Below, piece by piece: positions 17,347 through 24,831 of a stretch of DNA of 64,000 nucleotides. Each line of letters begins with the position of its first letter. Position 1 is the stretch's first letter. This DNA comes from Pseudoflavonifractor sp. MSJ-37. GTDB lineage: Bacteria > Bacillota > Clostridia > Oscillospirales > Oscillospiraceae. Position numbers and translations under genes: made by a program. Under the pieces are notes generated by a model that made no database searches, was not told the origin of the DNA, and saw nothing but the letters and a program-made list of their open reading frames with translations. The stretch spans positions 620,001 to 684,000 of the forward strand of contig NZ_JAHLPP010000001.1 in assembly GCF_018917965.1 (NCBI RefSeq). Reading direction: 5' to 3'.

Positions 17347-17367
17347 ACGATCACCTCATCATCTGAA

Positions 17368-17375
17368 AGTATCTC
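17368..17375. promoter_or_regulatory. Repressor half-site near its own start
   Basis: AGTATCTC matches one arm of the full operators, but the opposite arm is not conserved. It lies between the leftward -10 box and the repressor start codon, so it could give weak autorepression. Confidence 0.4.
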
Positions 17376-17376
17376 A

Positions 17377-17405
17377 AATATAACACTGGCCAAGAGAAAA
17401 AGCAA
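17377..17405 (-). promoter_or_regulatory. Leftward promoter for repressor-traX
   Basis: Minus-strand TTGCTT (17400-17405), 17-bp spacer, TATATT (17377-17382). It starts 31 bp before the repressor ATG, and operator A lies just upstream of the -35 box. Confidence 0.7.
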
Positions 17406-17409
17406 GAAA

Positions 17410-17428
17410 AATATCTTGACAGGATACT
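17410..17428. promoter_or_regulatory. Operator A of the S24 repressor
   Basis: Nineteen-base inverted repeat related to AGTATCTT-N3-AAGATACT with one mismatch in each arm. It covers the -35 box (17416-17421) of the rightward promoter, so binding would block it. Confidence 0.75.
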
Positions 17429-17444
17429 TCTGAGCTGATATAGT
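17416..17444 (+). promoter_or_regulatory. Rightward promoter of the HTH/amidase operon
   Basis: Consensus TTGACA (17416-17421), 17-bp spacer, TATAGT (17439-17444). The -35 lies inside operator A, and operator B covers the likely transcription start and first transcribed bases. A strong promoter clamped by two operators is the pattern of a lytic promoter. Confidence 0.85.
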
Positions 17445-17448
17445 ACGG

Positions 17449-17467
17449 AGTATCCTGATAAGATACT
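17449..17467. promoter_or_regulatory. Operator B of the S24 repressor
   Basis: AGTATCCT-GAT-AAGATACT, one mismatch in an otherwise perfect inverted repeat. Its centre is 39 bp from that of operator A. Confidence 0.78.
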
Positions 17468-17512
17468 AACGAGCGGGAAAGACGGCTCCGGATGGAGCTG
17501 CTGTACCTGAAA

Positions 17513-17531
17513 AGTATCTTGATAAGATACT
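17513..17531. promoter_or_regulatory. Operator C of the S24 repressor
   Basis: Perfect AGTATCTT-GAT-AAGATACT; the symmetry extends one further A/T pair on each side. It lies in the leader about 64 bp downstream of operator B, just ahead of the first rightward gene, where it could act as a roadblock or support looping. Confidence 0.8.
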
Positions 17532-17551
17532 TGGAAGAGAGAGGTGGAACG

Positions 17552-17788
17552 ATGGCGACCCTATTGGAGCTGTCCCAGCGGTATTTGGAAGAGGCGGTGC
17601 GGCTGAAAGCCTGCCTGCGGGCCCTGACGGCAGAGGCGGAGCAGGAACGGGACCCGCACCGGCGCAGACGGATCGAACACGACAGGAGACTGGTGGACCA
17701 GATGCTCCGGGAGGCACGGGAGGTGGCGGGTGTCACGCGGCACTACTATGATGAAGGCTACTGGCGGGACAAACGCTATACCCTCTGA
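17552..17788 (+). CDS. 78-residue coiled-coil-like protein, first gene of the repressed operon
   Basis: The ATG at 17552 has AGAGG 7 bases upstream. A longer frame from 17492 would place coding sequence over operator C and is rejected. The protein is highly charged and helical: residues about 3-58 have heptad-like Leu spacing with many Glu/Arg, and the C-terminus ends in an aromatic motif HYYDEGYWRDKRYTL. It has no membrane segment, so it is not a holin. I do not recognise the family; similar short helical proteins with an HYY...GYWR...YTL ending occur beside sigma-like genes in prophages and integrative elements (recollection, not a search). Its 3' end overlaps the next gene by 59 bases. Confidence 0.72.
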   Translation: MATLLELSQRYLEEAVRLKACLRALTAEAEQERDPHRRRRIEHDRRLVDQMLREAREVAGVTRHYYDEGYWRDKRYTL

Positions 17789-18842
17789 CCTCCTGGTCCA
17801 AGAGCACCGGGAGACGATCCAGAAGCTGAAGGAGAAGGAGGCGGCGCTGGAGGCCCGTTTGGAGCGGGATCCGGGGAGCTTCCAACTCCAGTACGACCTG
17901 GAGCTGGTGAAAGAGATGCTCCGGGACACCCAGGCCGCCGTCCGGCAGATGCGGCCCAGAAACCACCGGAGGCATCGAAGGACCCGGTGGATCAGTCTGG
18001 ACGGCCAGAGCTGGCAGTGGATGGAGAAGATGAGCTGGGACCGGCTGGAGTCCTTCGAGCATGACCGCCGGGTCCAGCGGGAGTGGATGAAGGCCGTCCT
18101 GGACGACGGGACCACCCAGATGACCATCCGTCAGCGGCAGGTGTTCGAGCTGGTCTACAAGCGGGGCTTCTCCCAGAAGGCCGTGGCGGACCTTCTGGCG
18201 GTGGACGCCTCCACGGTCCACAAGACCCTGTTCCGGGCCGTGGAGAAATTGAAACGCTACGCCGAGGGCCGGGAGCTGGTGCGGACCTGCACCCGGCCGG
18301 ACGGGTCCATGGATCTGCGCCGGGTGGTGGCCGAGACCGCCCTGCTGACGGACCGCCAGCGGCAGGTCCTCCAGCTGGCCCTGGAGGGGAAGAACAGCCA
18401 GCAGACGGCGGACCGGCTGGGCGTCTGCCGGTCCACGGCCCACCTGACCCTCAAGCGGGGGGAGCGGCGGCTGAAAACGCTGACCAAGTACCTGAGCGGG
18501 CCGGAGATCCGGGCCATCCGGGACCGGAGGATCCGCCGGGAGGCCCTGGACTGGCGGGTGAGCTGCAAGGAGCTGGCGGACAAGTACAAGGTGAGCCTCA
18601 GCGTCATCTACCACCTGACCGCCGGGAGCCGCCGCTGGGACGGCATGACCGCCCTCCAGCGGGAGGTGTGGGTCAGACGGCAGGAGGGGCAGAGGCCGAA
18701 GGACATCGCCCGGGATCTGGGCATGGACGTGCGGAACGTCTATCAGGCCCAGATGAGGGCGAAACGGGCCGCCGGGCGCCAGACGGAGATGGGGACCGCG
18801 GAGGGAGAGGGGAGTGGGAAGAAACGCGCGGGGGATACATAG
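17730..18842 (+). CDS. Protein with four helix-turn-helix units, sigma-region-4-like regulator
   Basis: 370 residues from a GTG at 17730 with GGAGG 6 bases upstream; an ATG at 17748 is possible. Residues about 22-75 are a charged coiled coil. HTH1 (131-177) TIRQRQVFELVYKRGFSQKAV resembles sigma-70 region 4, as does HTH2 (205-250) LTDRQRQVLQLALEGKNSQQ. HTH3 (about 275-300) and HTH4 (about 308-346) follow, and the C-terminus is basic. No sigma region 2 is present, so it cannot be a complete sigma factor. By analogy with phage late regulators such as PBSX Xpf it may activate a late promoter (inference). It lies between the 78-residue gene and the amidase gene in one repressed operon. Confidence 0.72.
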   Translation: MSRGTTMMKATGGTNAIPSDLLVQEHRETIQKLKEKEAALEARLERDPGSFQLQYDLELVKEMLRDTQAAVRQMRPRNHRRHRRTRWISLDGQSWQWMEKMSWDRLESFEHDRRVQREWMKAVLDDGTTQMTIRQRQVFELVYKRGFSQKAVADLLAVDASTVHKTLFRAVEKLKRYAEGRELVRTCTRPDGSMDLRRVVAETALLTDRQRQVLQLALEGKNSQQTADRLGVCRSTAHLTLKRGERRLKTLTKYLSGPEIRAIRDRRIRREALDWRVSCKELADKYKVSLSVIYHLTAGSRRWDGMTALQREVWVRRQEGQRPKDIARDLGMDVRNVYQAQMRAKRAAGRQTEMGTAEGEGSGKKRAGDT

Positions 18843-18850
18843 GATGATCG

Positions 18851-18869
18851 TTGGGCAGACATGGCCCAA
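18851..18869. promoter_or_regulatory. Inverted repeat ahead of the amidase gene
   Basis: TTGGGC-N7-GCCCAA in the 54-bp gap between the four-HTH gene and the amidase. Possible binding site for the HTH protein or a small RNA hairpin. Confidence 0.4.
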
Positions 18870-18896
18870 ATGACTGACAACCAAGGAGGCTTTACA

Positions 18897-19769
18897 GTGG
18901 AAGGACGTAAAAAATGGTATCGTGTGGCGCCAAACGTGGGTGTGAACGTGAGGAATGGGCCTGGAACGGCCTATGACAAGGCGTTCTCCTTGTCGTATGG
19001 GACGGCGGTGGAGATCGGCGAGACGAAGGATGGATGGGGGCGATGCTCCGACGGATGGGTGTGTATGGACTATCTGGAGCCGGTGTCGGAGACGGAGCCC
19101 CGGCAGACGGACACGGGCCTCGTCATCCAGCGGAGCCTCATCCCGGCGGGGCGGAAGAACCGGCCGGGCGGGACCAATGGGGACCGGTACATCACGATCC
19201 ACGAGACGGGGAACTTCGCCCGGGGCGCGGACGCGGCGGCCCACGCCGCCTACCTGAAGAGCGACGCCGCCATCAAGGCCCGGATGAGCTGGCACTACAC
19301 CGTGGACGACCACGCCGTCGTCCAGCACATCCCGGACGGGGAGAAGGCGTGGCACGCCGGGGACGGGGCCAACGGTCCGGGCAACAGCCAGAGCATCGGC
19401 ATCGAGATCTGCGTGGACGCCGGCGGAGACTTCGCTCAGGCGAAGCGGAACGCCGCCGCTCTGGTGCGCCTGCTCCGGAAGGAGCACGGGATCGGCCTCG
19501 GGAACGTGGTCCAGCACTTCCACTGGAACGGGAAGGACTGCCCCCACACCATCCGGCACACCGCCGGGGGCTGGGCGGACTTCCTGGCCCTGTGCGGGAG
19601 CGCCGCCGCCCAGCCGGAGCAGAGCGGCCTCCCGGCGGCGGTGGACGTGCTGGTCCGGGCGGGCGTCGTCACCAGCCCGGATTACTGGAAGCGGGGCTCC
19701 GGCTGGAGCGACGCCAATGTGGCCGCCCTCATCCGGGCCATGGCGGCTTATATAGAGAAAAAGAGATGA
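18897..19769 (+). CDS. N-acetylmuramoyl-L-alanine amidase (amidase_2) with SH3b domain, endolysin-like
   Basis: 290 residues from the GTG at 18897, with AAGGAGG 7 bases upstream; the ATG at 18861 lies before that site. Residues about 5-62 are a bacterial SH3 domain (VGVNVRNGPGTAYDKAF ... DGWVCMDYL). Residues about 75-232 are an amidase_2/PGRP fold with likely zinc ligands H102 (IHETGN), H207 (VVQHFH) and C215 (KDCP). A C-terminal segment (246-288), VDVLVRAGVVTSPDYW ... NVAALIRAMAAYI, looks like a small helical repeat domain of unknown role. There is no signal peptide, so it should accumulate in the cytoplasm like a phage endolysin. It would cut the amide between muramic acid and the stem peptide. 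A strong terminator follows. Confidence 0.9.
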   Translation: MEGRKKWYRVAPNVGVNVRNGPGTAYDKAFSLSYGTAVEIGETKDGWGRCSDGWVCMDYLEPVSETEPRQTDTGLVIQRSLIPAGRKNRPGGTNGDRYITIHETGNFARGADAAAHAAYLKSDAAIKARMSWHYTVDDHAVVQHIPDGEKAWHAGDGANGPGNSQSIGIEICVDAGGDFAQAKRNAAALVRLLRKEHGIGLGNVVQHFHWNGKDCPHTIRHTAGGWADFLALCGSAAAQPEQSGLPAAVDVLVRAGVVTSPDYWKRGSGWSDANVAALIRAMAAYIEKKR

Positions 19770-19775
19770 TGGGCG

Positions 19776-19815
19776 GGGCGGCATGGTCCGGGAGACGGGC
19801 GTGCCGCCCTTTTTG
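19776..19815 (+). terminator. Terminator closing the HTH/amidase operon
   Basis: GGGCGGCA (19776-19783) pairs with TGCCGCCC (19802-19809), followed by six T residues. It lies directly after the amidase stop. Confidence 0.88.
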
Positions 19816-19837
19816 TATGGCTCCGGACCGTCCACGC

Positions 19838-19866
19838 TTGCCAAGGGCGGTCTGATATGATACACT
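19838..19866 (+). promoter_or_regulatory. Promoter for the 96-residue hypothetical gene
   Basis: TTGCCA (19838-19843), 17-bp spacer ending in TGA, TACACT (19861-19866), an extended -10. Confidence 0.72.
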
Positions 19867-19902
19867 GTGGAAGCTTATCGAGTGGGAGAGGAGCGGTGCG
19901 TC

Positions 19903-20193
19903 ATGCTGACCGAGGGAGATCTGCGCTATCTGGAGGGACTGGTGGGCCTCTACCGGGATTACGGGGAGGACGTAGGGTCCGCCGAGATGGGCCGGATCAC
20001 CGTGGGCCTGCTGGAACGGCTCCGGGCTGGGGCGCCCACAGCGGCGGACTGCGCCTGGCTGCTGGAGCGGCTCCGGGGACGGATGGACACGGCCCGCGCC
20101 GCGGGGGATCCCGGGGACCCCGCCCTCCAGGCGTTTTTGGAGAAATGCCGCGGCATCGCCGGACGGCTGGCTGAGCAGGCGGAACAGGCGTAA
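19903..20193 (+). CDS. Hypothetical helical protein, 96 residues
   Basis: The ATG at 19903 has GAGGAG 9 bases upstream; an in-frame GTG at 19867 coincides with the transcription start and is unlikely. The product is soluble, Leu/Arg/Glu-rich and probably all helical (LTEGDLRYLEGLVGLYRDYGE, then two amphipathic helices). No motif or family recognised. It has its own promoter. ddl has a separate promoter 40 bp downstream, so it need not be functionally linked. Confidence 0.65.
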   Translation: MLTEGDLRYLEGLVGLYRDYGEDVGSAEMGRITVGLLERLRAGAPTAADCAWLLERLRGRMDTARAAGDPGDPALQAFLEKCRGIAGRLAEQAEQA

Positions 20194-20229
20194 AAATGCC
20201 CTTTTCCAGGAAAAACGGCGGATCGTGCA

Positions 20230-20258
20230 TTGAGTATCCGGACGGACTATGCTATAAT
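20230..20258 (+). promoter_or_regulatory. Promoter for ddl-murF
   Basis: TTGAGT (20230-20235), 17-bp spacer ending in TGC, perfect TATAAT (20253-20258), an extended -10 promoter. Confidence 0.85.
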
Positions 20259-20319
20259 ACCCCATGTATGCATATACTGGAAGGGCAAGTCGGCCTGGAA
20301 GTGAGATAGAGGTGTGTCT

Positions 20320-21375
20320 ATGAAGATAGTAGTGTTGGCCGGGGGACTGAGCCCCGAGCGCAATGTGTCCTTCGCGTCGAGTACCATGATCGCGCAGGCG
20401 CTCCTGCGGAAGGGCCATGAGGTGGCCATGGTAGACTCGTATCTGGGGCTGGAGGACTATGAGCATCCCCTGTCGGACCTGTTCCGTCTGCCCCCGCCTC
20501 TGCCCGACCCCAGCATCAAGGAGCAGGAGCCGGATCTGGAGGCGGTGAAGGCGTCCCGGAAGCTCAAGAGCGGCAGCCTCTTCGGTCAGGGCGTCTTGGC
20601 CGCCTGTGAGATGGCGGACGTGGTGTTCAACGGCCTCCACGGCGAGAGCGGGGAGGACGGCCGCATCCAGGCCGCGCTGGATATGCTCGGCATCCCGTTC
20701 ACCGGCTCCAACTATCTGGGCAGCGCCATCGCTATGGACAAGAACTACACCAAGCGGCTGGCCGAGGCCGACGGGATCCTGACCCCCCAGTGGCGGACGG
20801 TCCGGCTCACGGACGAGGCCATCGAGGAGACCGAGCGGTGCCAGTCCCTGCCCTGCGTGGTGAAGATCCCCAACGGCGGGTCCTCCGTGGGCGTGTTCAT
20901 CTGCCGCACGAAGGAGGAGCTGGGCCATGCGCTCCAGCAGAGCCGCCGCTTCGGCTCCAAGGTGCTGGTGGAGCAGTACATCCAGGGCCGGGACATCTTC
21001 TGTGCCGTGCTGGAGGGGGAGAGCCTGCCTCCCATCGAGGTCATGCCCAAGAGCGGCTTCTATGACTATAAGAACAAATATGTGGTGGGCGCCTCTCTGG
21101 AGATCTGCCCCGCCAAGATCGACGGCGCGGTAGAGGCCCAGATGCGCTCCGCCGCCAAGCGGATCCATGAGCTGCTGGGCCTGACCGCCTACTCCCGGAG
21201 CGACTTCGTGGTGGATGACGAGGGCCGCCCCTGGTTCCTGGAGGTCAACACCCTGCCCGGCATGACGGACGCCAGCCTCCTGCCTCAGGAGGCCGCCGCC
21301 GTCGGCATCGACTACGACACCCTGTGCCAGAAGATCGTGGACGCCTCTCTGGCGGACCGGCGTGAGGGGAAATAA
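20320..21375 (+). CDS. ddl: D-alanine--D-alanine ligase
   Basis: 351 residues from the ATG at 20320 (AGAGGTG upstream). ATP-grasp enzyme joining two D-Ala for peptidoglycan stem peptides. N-terminal VLAGGLSPERNVSFASS, then FNGLHGESGEDG, VVKIPNGGSSVGV (ATP loop), SGFYDYKNKY (omega loop) and FLEVNTLPGMTDASLLPQEA. The omega-loop Tyr in NKY favours D-Ala-D-Ala over D-Ala-D-Lac activity (family knowledge). murF follows after 40 bp, so the dipeptide maker and its user are co-transcribed. Confidence 0.95.
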   Translation: MKIVVLAGGLSPERNVSFASSTMIAQALLRKGHEVAMVDSYLGLEDYEHPLSDLFRLPPPLPDPSIKEQEPDLEAVKASRKLKSGSLFGQGVLAACEMADVVFNGLHGESGEDGRIQAALDMLGIPFTGSNYLGSAIAMDKNYTKRLAEADGILTPQWRTVRLTDEAIEETERCQSLPCVVKIPNGGSSVGVFICRTKEELGHALQQSRRFGSKVLVEQYIQGRDIFCAVLEGESLPPIEVMPKSGFYDYKNKYVVGASLEICPAKIDGAVEAQMRSAAKRIHELLGLTAYSRSDFVVDDEGRPWFLEVNTLPGMTDASLLPQEAAAVGIDYDTLCQKIVDASLADRREGK

Positions 21376-21415
21376 AAAGAAATGAGGGGGCCGCGGGGTC
21401 CCAGGAGGAGATTCG

Positions 21416-22813
21416 ATGGAAGCCATCACCGTACGCGAGATCATGGAGGCCGTGGGCGGCCAGTTGCTGGGCCAGTACGACGACCTTGACCGGACGGTCG
21501 TGAGAGTGGAGACCGACAGCCGCACCATCCATGAGGGATCCCTGTTCGTGCCCCTGTCCGGCGAGCGGTTCGACGGACACGCCTATATCAACACCGCTCT
21601 GGAGGGCGGCGCCGCCGGATGCTTCACCCAGCGGGAGCGGGAGACCTATCTCCCCGGCAAGTTCTATATCAAGGTGCCCAACACCAGCCGGGCCCTGCGG
21701 GATCTGGCCAAGCACTATAAGAAGCGGTTCCACATCCCCTTCGTGGCCCTGACGGGCTCCGTGGGCAAGACCACCACCAAGGACATGGTGGCCGCCGTGC
21801 TGGGGGAGAAGTACAAGGTCCTCAAGACCGAGGGCAACCTGAACAACGACATCGGCGTCCCCATGACCCTCCTCCGCCTGGACCGTGAGCATGAGATCGC
21901 CGTGCTGGAGCTGGGCATGAACCACGCCGGTGAGATCGACTACCTCTCCGACATCGTGGAGCCCGACGTGGCCCTGATCACCAATGTGGGCGACTCCCAC
22001 ATCGAGTTCTTCGGCAGCCGGGAGAAGATCCTGGAGGCCAAGAGCGAGATCTTCCACCATGCCAAGGAGGACTGCTTCGTGGTCCTGAACGGCGACGATC
22101 CTCTCCTGCGCTCCCTCCAGCCCAAGCTGCCCTATGAGGTCCAGTGGTGCGGCGCCAGCGAGGGCTGCGACTACCGGGCGGTGGACGTGGTCAGCGACGG
22201 CAAGAGCCGCATGACCTGCCATGTGGACGGCCCCGGCCTGTCCTGCGACGTGGAGATCCCCGCTCTGGGCGAGCACATGATCTACCCCACTCTGATGGCG
22301 ATGGCCGTGGGCCGGCACTTCGGCCTCTCAGAGCGGGAGGTGGTGGACGGCGTACTGCACTTCGCCCCCACCAAGATGCGGATGAACATCCTCCACCGGA
22401 CGGATGGCATCACGATCCTCAACGACACCTACAACGCCAACCCCCAGTCCATGCGGGCGGCGGTGGAGGTCCTCTCCAACACCAAGACGGCCCACAAGGT
22501 GGCCGTGCTGGGCGATATGTTCGAGCTGGGGCCCCTGGCCCCCGCCCTCCACGCCGGCGTGGGCGAGTATCTGGGCAAGGTGGGCAGCATCGACTGTCTG
22601 GTGGCCGTGGGCGAGCTGGCCCGGCACATCTATGACGCCGCCAAGGAGACGTCCATGGAGGAGGTCTACTACTGCCCGGACAAGGAGAGCGCTCACGCGG
22701 TGCTGGACAAGGTGACGCGGCCGGACACCACGATCCTGGTGAAGGCGTCCCGGGGCATGGCCTTCGAGGACCTGGTGGAATATCTGAAGAGCATCACCAA
22801 AGAGGCAGAATGA
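21416..22813 (+). CDS. murF: UDP-N-acetylmuramoyl-tripeptide--D-alanyl-D-alanine ligase
   Basis: 465 residues. Adds D-Ala-D-Ala to UDP-MurNAc-tripeptide. The N-terminal uridine-binding domain (VETDSRTIHEGSLFVPLSGERFDGH) is followed by the central ATPase domain with LTGSVGKTTTKDMV and the Mur motif LELGMNHAGEIDYLS, then the C-terminal domain with NDTYNANPQSM and VLGDMFELG. AGGAGGAGATTCG precedes ATG. Together with ddl it forms the last cytoplasmic steps of the stem peptide. Confidence 0.96.
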   Translation: MEAITVREIMEAVGGQLLGQYDDLDRTVVRVETDSRTIHEGSLFVPLSGERFDGHAYINTALEGGAAGCFTQRERETYLPGKFYIKVPNTSRALRDLAKHYKKRFHIPFVALTGSVGKTTTKDMVAAVLGEKYKVLKTEGNLNNDIGVPMTLLRLDREHEIAVLELGMNHAGEIDYLSDIVEPDVALITNVGDSHIEFFGSREKILEAKSEIFHHAKEDCFVVLNGDDPLLRSLQPKLPYEVQWCGASEGCDYRAVDVVSDGKSRMTCHVDGPGLSCDVEIPALGEHMIYPTLMAMAVGRHFGLSEREVVDGVLHFAPTKMRMNILHRTDGITILNDTYNANPQSMRAAVEVLSNTKTAHKVAVLGDMFELGPLAPALHAGVGEYLGKVGSIDCLVAVGELARHIYDAAKETSMEEVYYCPDKESAHAVLDKVTRPDTTILVKASRGMAFEDLVEYLKSITKEAE

Positions 22814-22819
22814 ACACGC

Positions 22820-22853
22820 AGGCCGCGGGATCCCCAGTGGGACCGCGGCCTTT
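22820..22853 (+). terminator. Terminator after murF
   Basis: AGGCCGCGG (22820-22828) pairs with CCGCGGCCT (22843-22851), followed by TTTCCC. The T-tract is short. Confidence 0.6.
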
Positions 22854-22911
22854 CCCGTGACCGGCGGGGCCGCCCGCCGGACCGAAAAAACGACGAGAAA
22901 AAGAGGACGAT

Positions 22912-24831
22912 ATGATCGATATATCCGTATCCGGCCTTGTGAAGGAATTCGAGGTCGGCACACGCATCCTGGACGGCCTGACCTTCCAGATCGACCAGGG
23001 CGAGCGGGTGGGCCTGCTGGGCCGGAACGGCGCCGGCAAGACCACCTTCCTGAAGATCCTGACCGGAGAGCTGGACTATGACGAGGGCGAAGTGGTGGTG
23101 GCCCCGGGCAAGACCATGGGCCTCATCTCCCAGATCCCCGTCTATCCTCCGGACTACACGGTGGAGGACGTGCTGAACACAGCCTTCCAGCGGCTCCACG
23201 ATATGGAGCGGGAGATGGGGGAGCTGACCGAGCGCATGGCCCACGATGACGACCCGGCCATCCTCCATCGCTATGACAAGCTGGCCGCCGCCTTCGAGTC
23301 GGGCGGCGGCTATGACACCGCCACCGAGCTGGGCAAGGTCTGCAACGGCCTGCTGATCTCTCCGGAGATGCGCCGCCAGCTCTTCGCCTCCCTGTCCGGC
23401 GGAGAAAAGACCCGGGTGAACCTGGGGCGTCTGATCCTGGAGGACACCGACATCCTCCTGCTGGACGAGCCCACCAACCATCTGGACCTGCGGGCCACCG
23501 AGTGGCTGGAGGAGTATCTGGACAAGTTCAAGGGCACCGTGCTGGCGATCTCCCACGACCGCTGGTTCCTGGACCGGGTGGTGGAGCGGGTCATCGAGAT
23601 CCAGGACGGCAAGGCGGAGTTCTACGCCGGCAATTACAGCTTCTACGCGGAGGAGAAGGAGCGCCGCTACGAGGAGAAGCTCAAGCAGTATGAGAAGGAG
23701 CAGGCCAAGATCGCCCAGCTCCAGGGCGCGGCGGACAAGATGCACCTGTGGGCCTTCATGGGCAACGACAAGCTCCACAAGCGGGCCTTCTCCATGGAGA
23801 AGCGGATCGAGCGCCTGCGCAGGACCGACAAGCCAAAGAAGGAGAAGAAGCTGGAGGTCCGCTTCAGCGAGCGGGACTTCCAGGGCGACGAGGTCCTGCT
23901 GATGAAGGACCTGGAGAAGCGCTTCGACGGCCGGACCCTGTTCCGGGATGTGGACCTGCTGGTGGAGGGCGGCGAGCGGATCGCCCTGCTGGGCGACAAC
24001 GGCACCGGGAAATCCACCTTCATCAAGATGATCATGGGGGAGGAGGTCCCGGACCGGGGCAAGATCCGCCGGGGCCCTACCGTGAAGATCGGCTACCTGC
24101 CCCAGATCATCCACTTCGACCATCCGGAGCGGAACTTGGTGGACACCATGCTCTATGCCCAGGACTGCTCCACCCAGACGGCCCGGGACCGGCTGGCCGC
24201 CTTCAATTTCCGGGGCGAGGACGTGTTCAAGCCCGTGTCCACCCTGTCCGGCGGCGAGCAGAGCCGTCTGCGGCTGTGTATGCTCATGGACGAGAGCATC
24301 GATCTGCTGATCCTGGACGAGCCCACCAACCATCTGGACATCGCCTCCCGGGAGTGGATCGAGGAGGCCGTCACCGATTACGAGGGGACCCTGCTCTTCG
24401 TGTCCCACGACCGCTATTTCATCAACCAGTTCGCCAGCCGGATCTGGATGATCCAGGACGGGAAGATCCTGGACTTCCGGGGCACGTTCGAGGAGTTCCG
24501 GGCCTATCAGGAGCGGCAGAAGCAGCTGGAGCAGACCGCCCGGTCCGCCGCCCCGGCCAAGCAGAAGAGGAAGGAAGAGGCGGCGGCCAAGCCCCCCAAG
24601 CGCTCCGGCGGCACCAAGATGCTGGAGAAGCAGGTCAACGCCGCCGAGCGGGAGGTGGCCCGGGCCGAGGAGGCCATCGAGGCGCTGGACGCCCAGATGG
24701 CGGAGGCCTCCTCCGACTATGTGCGCCTCCAGGAGCTGTGCGGTCAGAAGGAGACCATGGAGCGGGAGCTGGCCGCCCTCTATGAGAAGTGGGAGGAGCT
24801 CTCCGCCGCGCTGGAGGAGGCACAGGCATGA
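22912..24831 (+). CDS. ABC-F family ATPase (ribosome-associated, YdiF/Uup-like)
   Basis: 639 residues with two ABC domains and no membrane segments. First domain: Walker [10 protein letters not shown], signature [11 protein letters not shown], Walker [12 protein letters not shown]. Linker at about 240-310 (the P-site tRNA interaction motif region) with many charged residues. Second domain: [31 protein letters not shown]. The C-terminal 110 residues are a Lys/Glu/Ala coiled coil. ABC-F proteins bind the ribosomal E site; this housekeeping-type architecture suggests a translation factor rather than a drug-resistance protein. The next gene overlaps by ATGA. Confidence 0.92.
   Translation: MIDISVSGLVKEFEVGTRILDGLTFQIDQGERVGLLGRNGAGKTTFLKILTGELDYDEGEVVVAPGKTMGLISQIPVYPPDYTVEDVLNTAFQRLHDMEREMGELTERMAHDDDPAILHRYDKLAAAFESGGGYDTATELGKVCNGLLISPEMRRQLFASLSGGEKTRVNLGRLILEDTDILLLDEPTNHLDLRATEWLEEYLDKFKGTVLAISHDRWFLDRVVERVIEIQDGKAEFYAGNYSFYAEEKERRYEEKLKQYEKEQAKIAQLQGAADKMHLWAFMGNDKLHKRAFSMEKRIERLRRTDKPKKEKKLEVRFSERDFQGDEVLLMKDLEKRFDGRTLFRDVDLLVEGGERIALLGDNGTGKSTFIKMIMGEEVPDRGKIRRGPTVKIGYLPQIIHFDHPERNLVDTMLYAQDCSTQTARDRLAAFNFRGEDVFKPVSTLSGGEQSRLRLCMLMDESIDLLILDEPTNHLDIASREWIEEAVTDYEGTLLFVSHDRYFINQFASRIWMIQDGKILDFRGTFEEFRAYQERQKQLEQTARSAAPAKQKRKEEAAAKPPKRSGGTKMLEKQVNAAEREVARAEEAIEALDAQMAEASSDYVRLQELCGQKETMERELAALYEKWEELSAALEEAQA

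Noticed and set aside
17492-17551. Longer N-terminus for the first gene of the repressed operon
   Set aside because: The extension overlaps the perfect operator C, and the ATG at 17552 has the ribosome site.
22912-24831. Antibiotic-resistance ABC-F protein
   Set aside because: Sequence type, C-terminal coiled coil and core-gene context fit the housekeeping group; nothing indicates a drug target.
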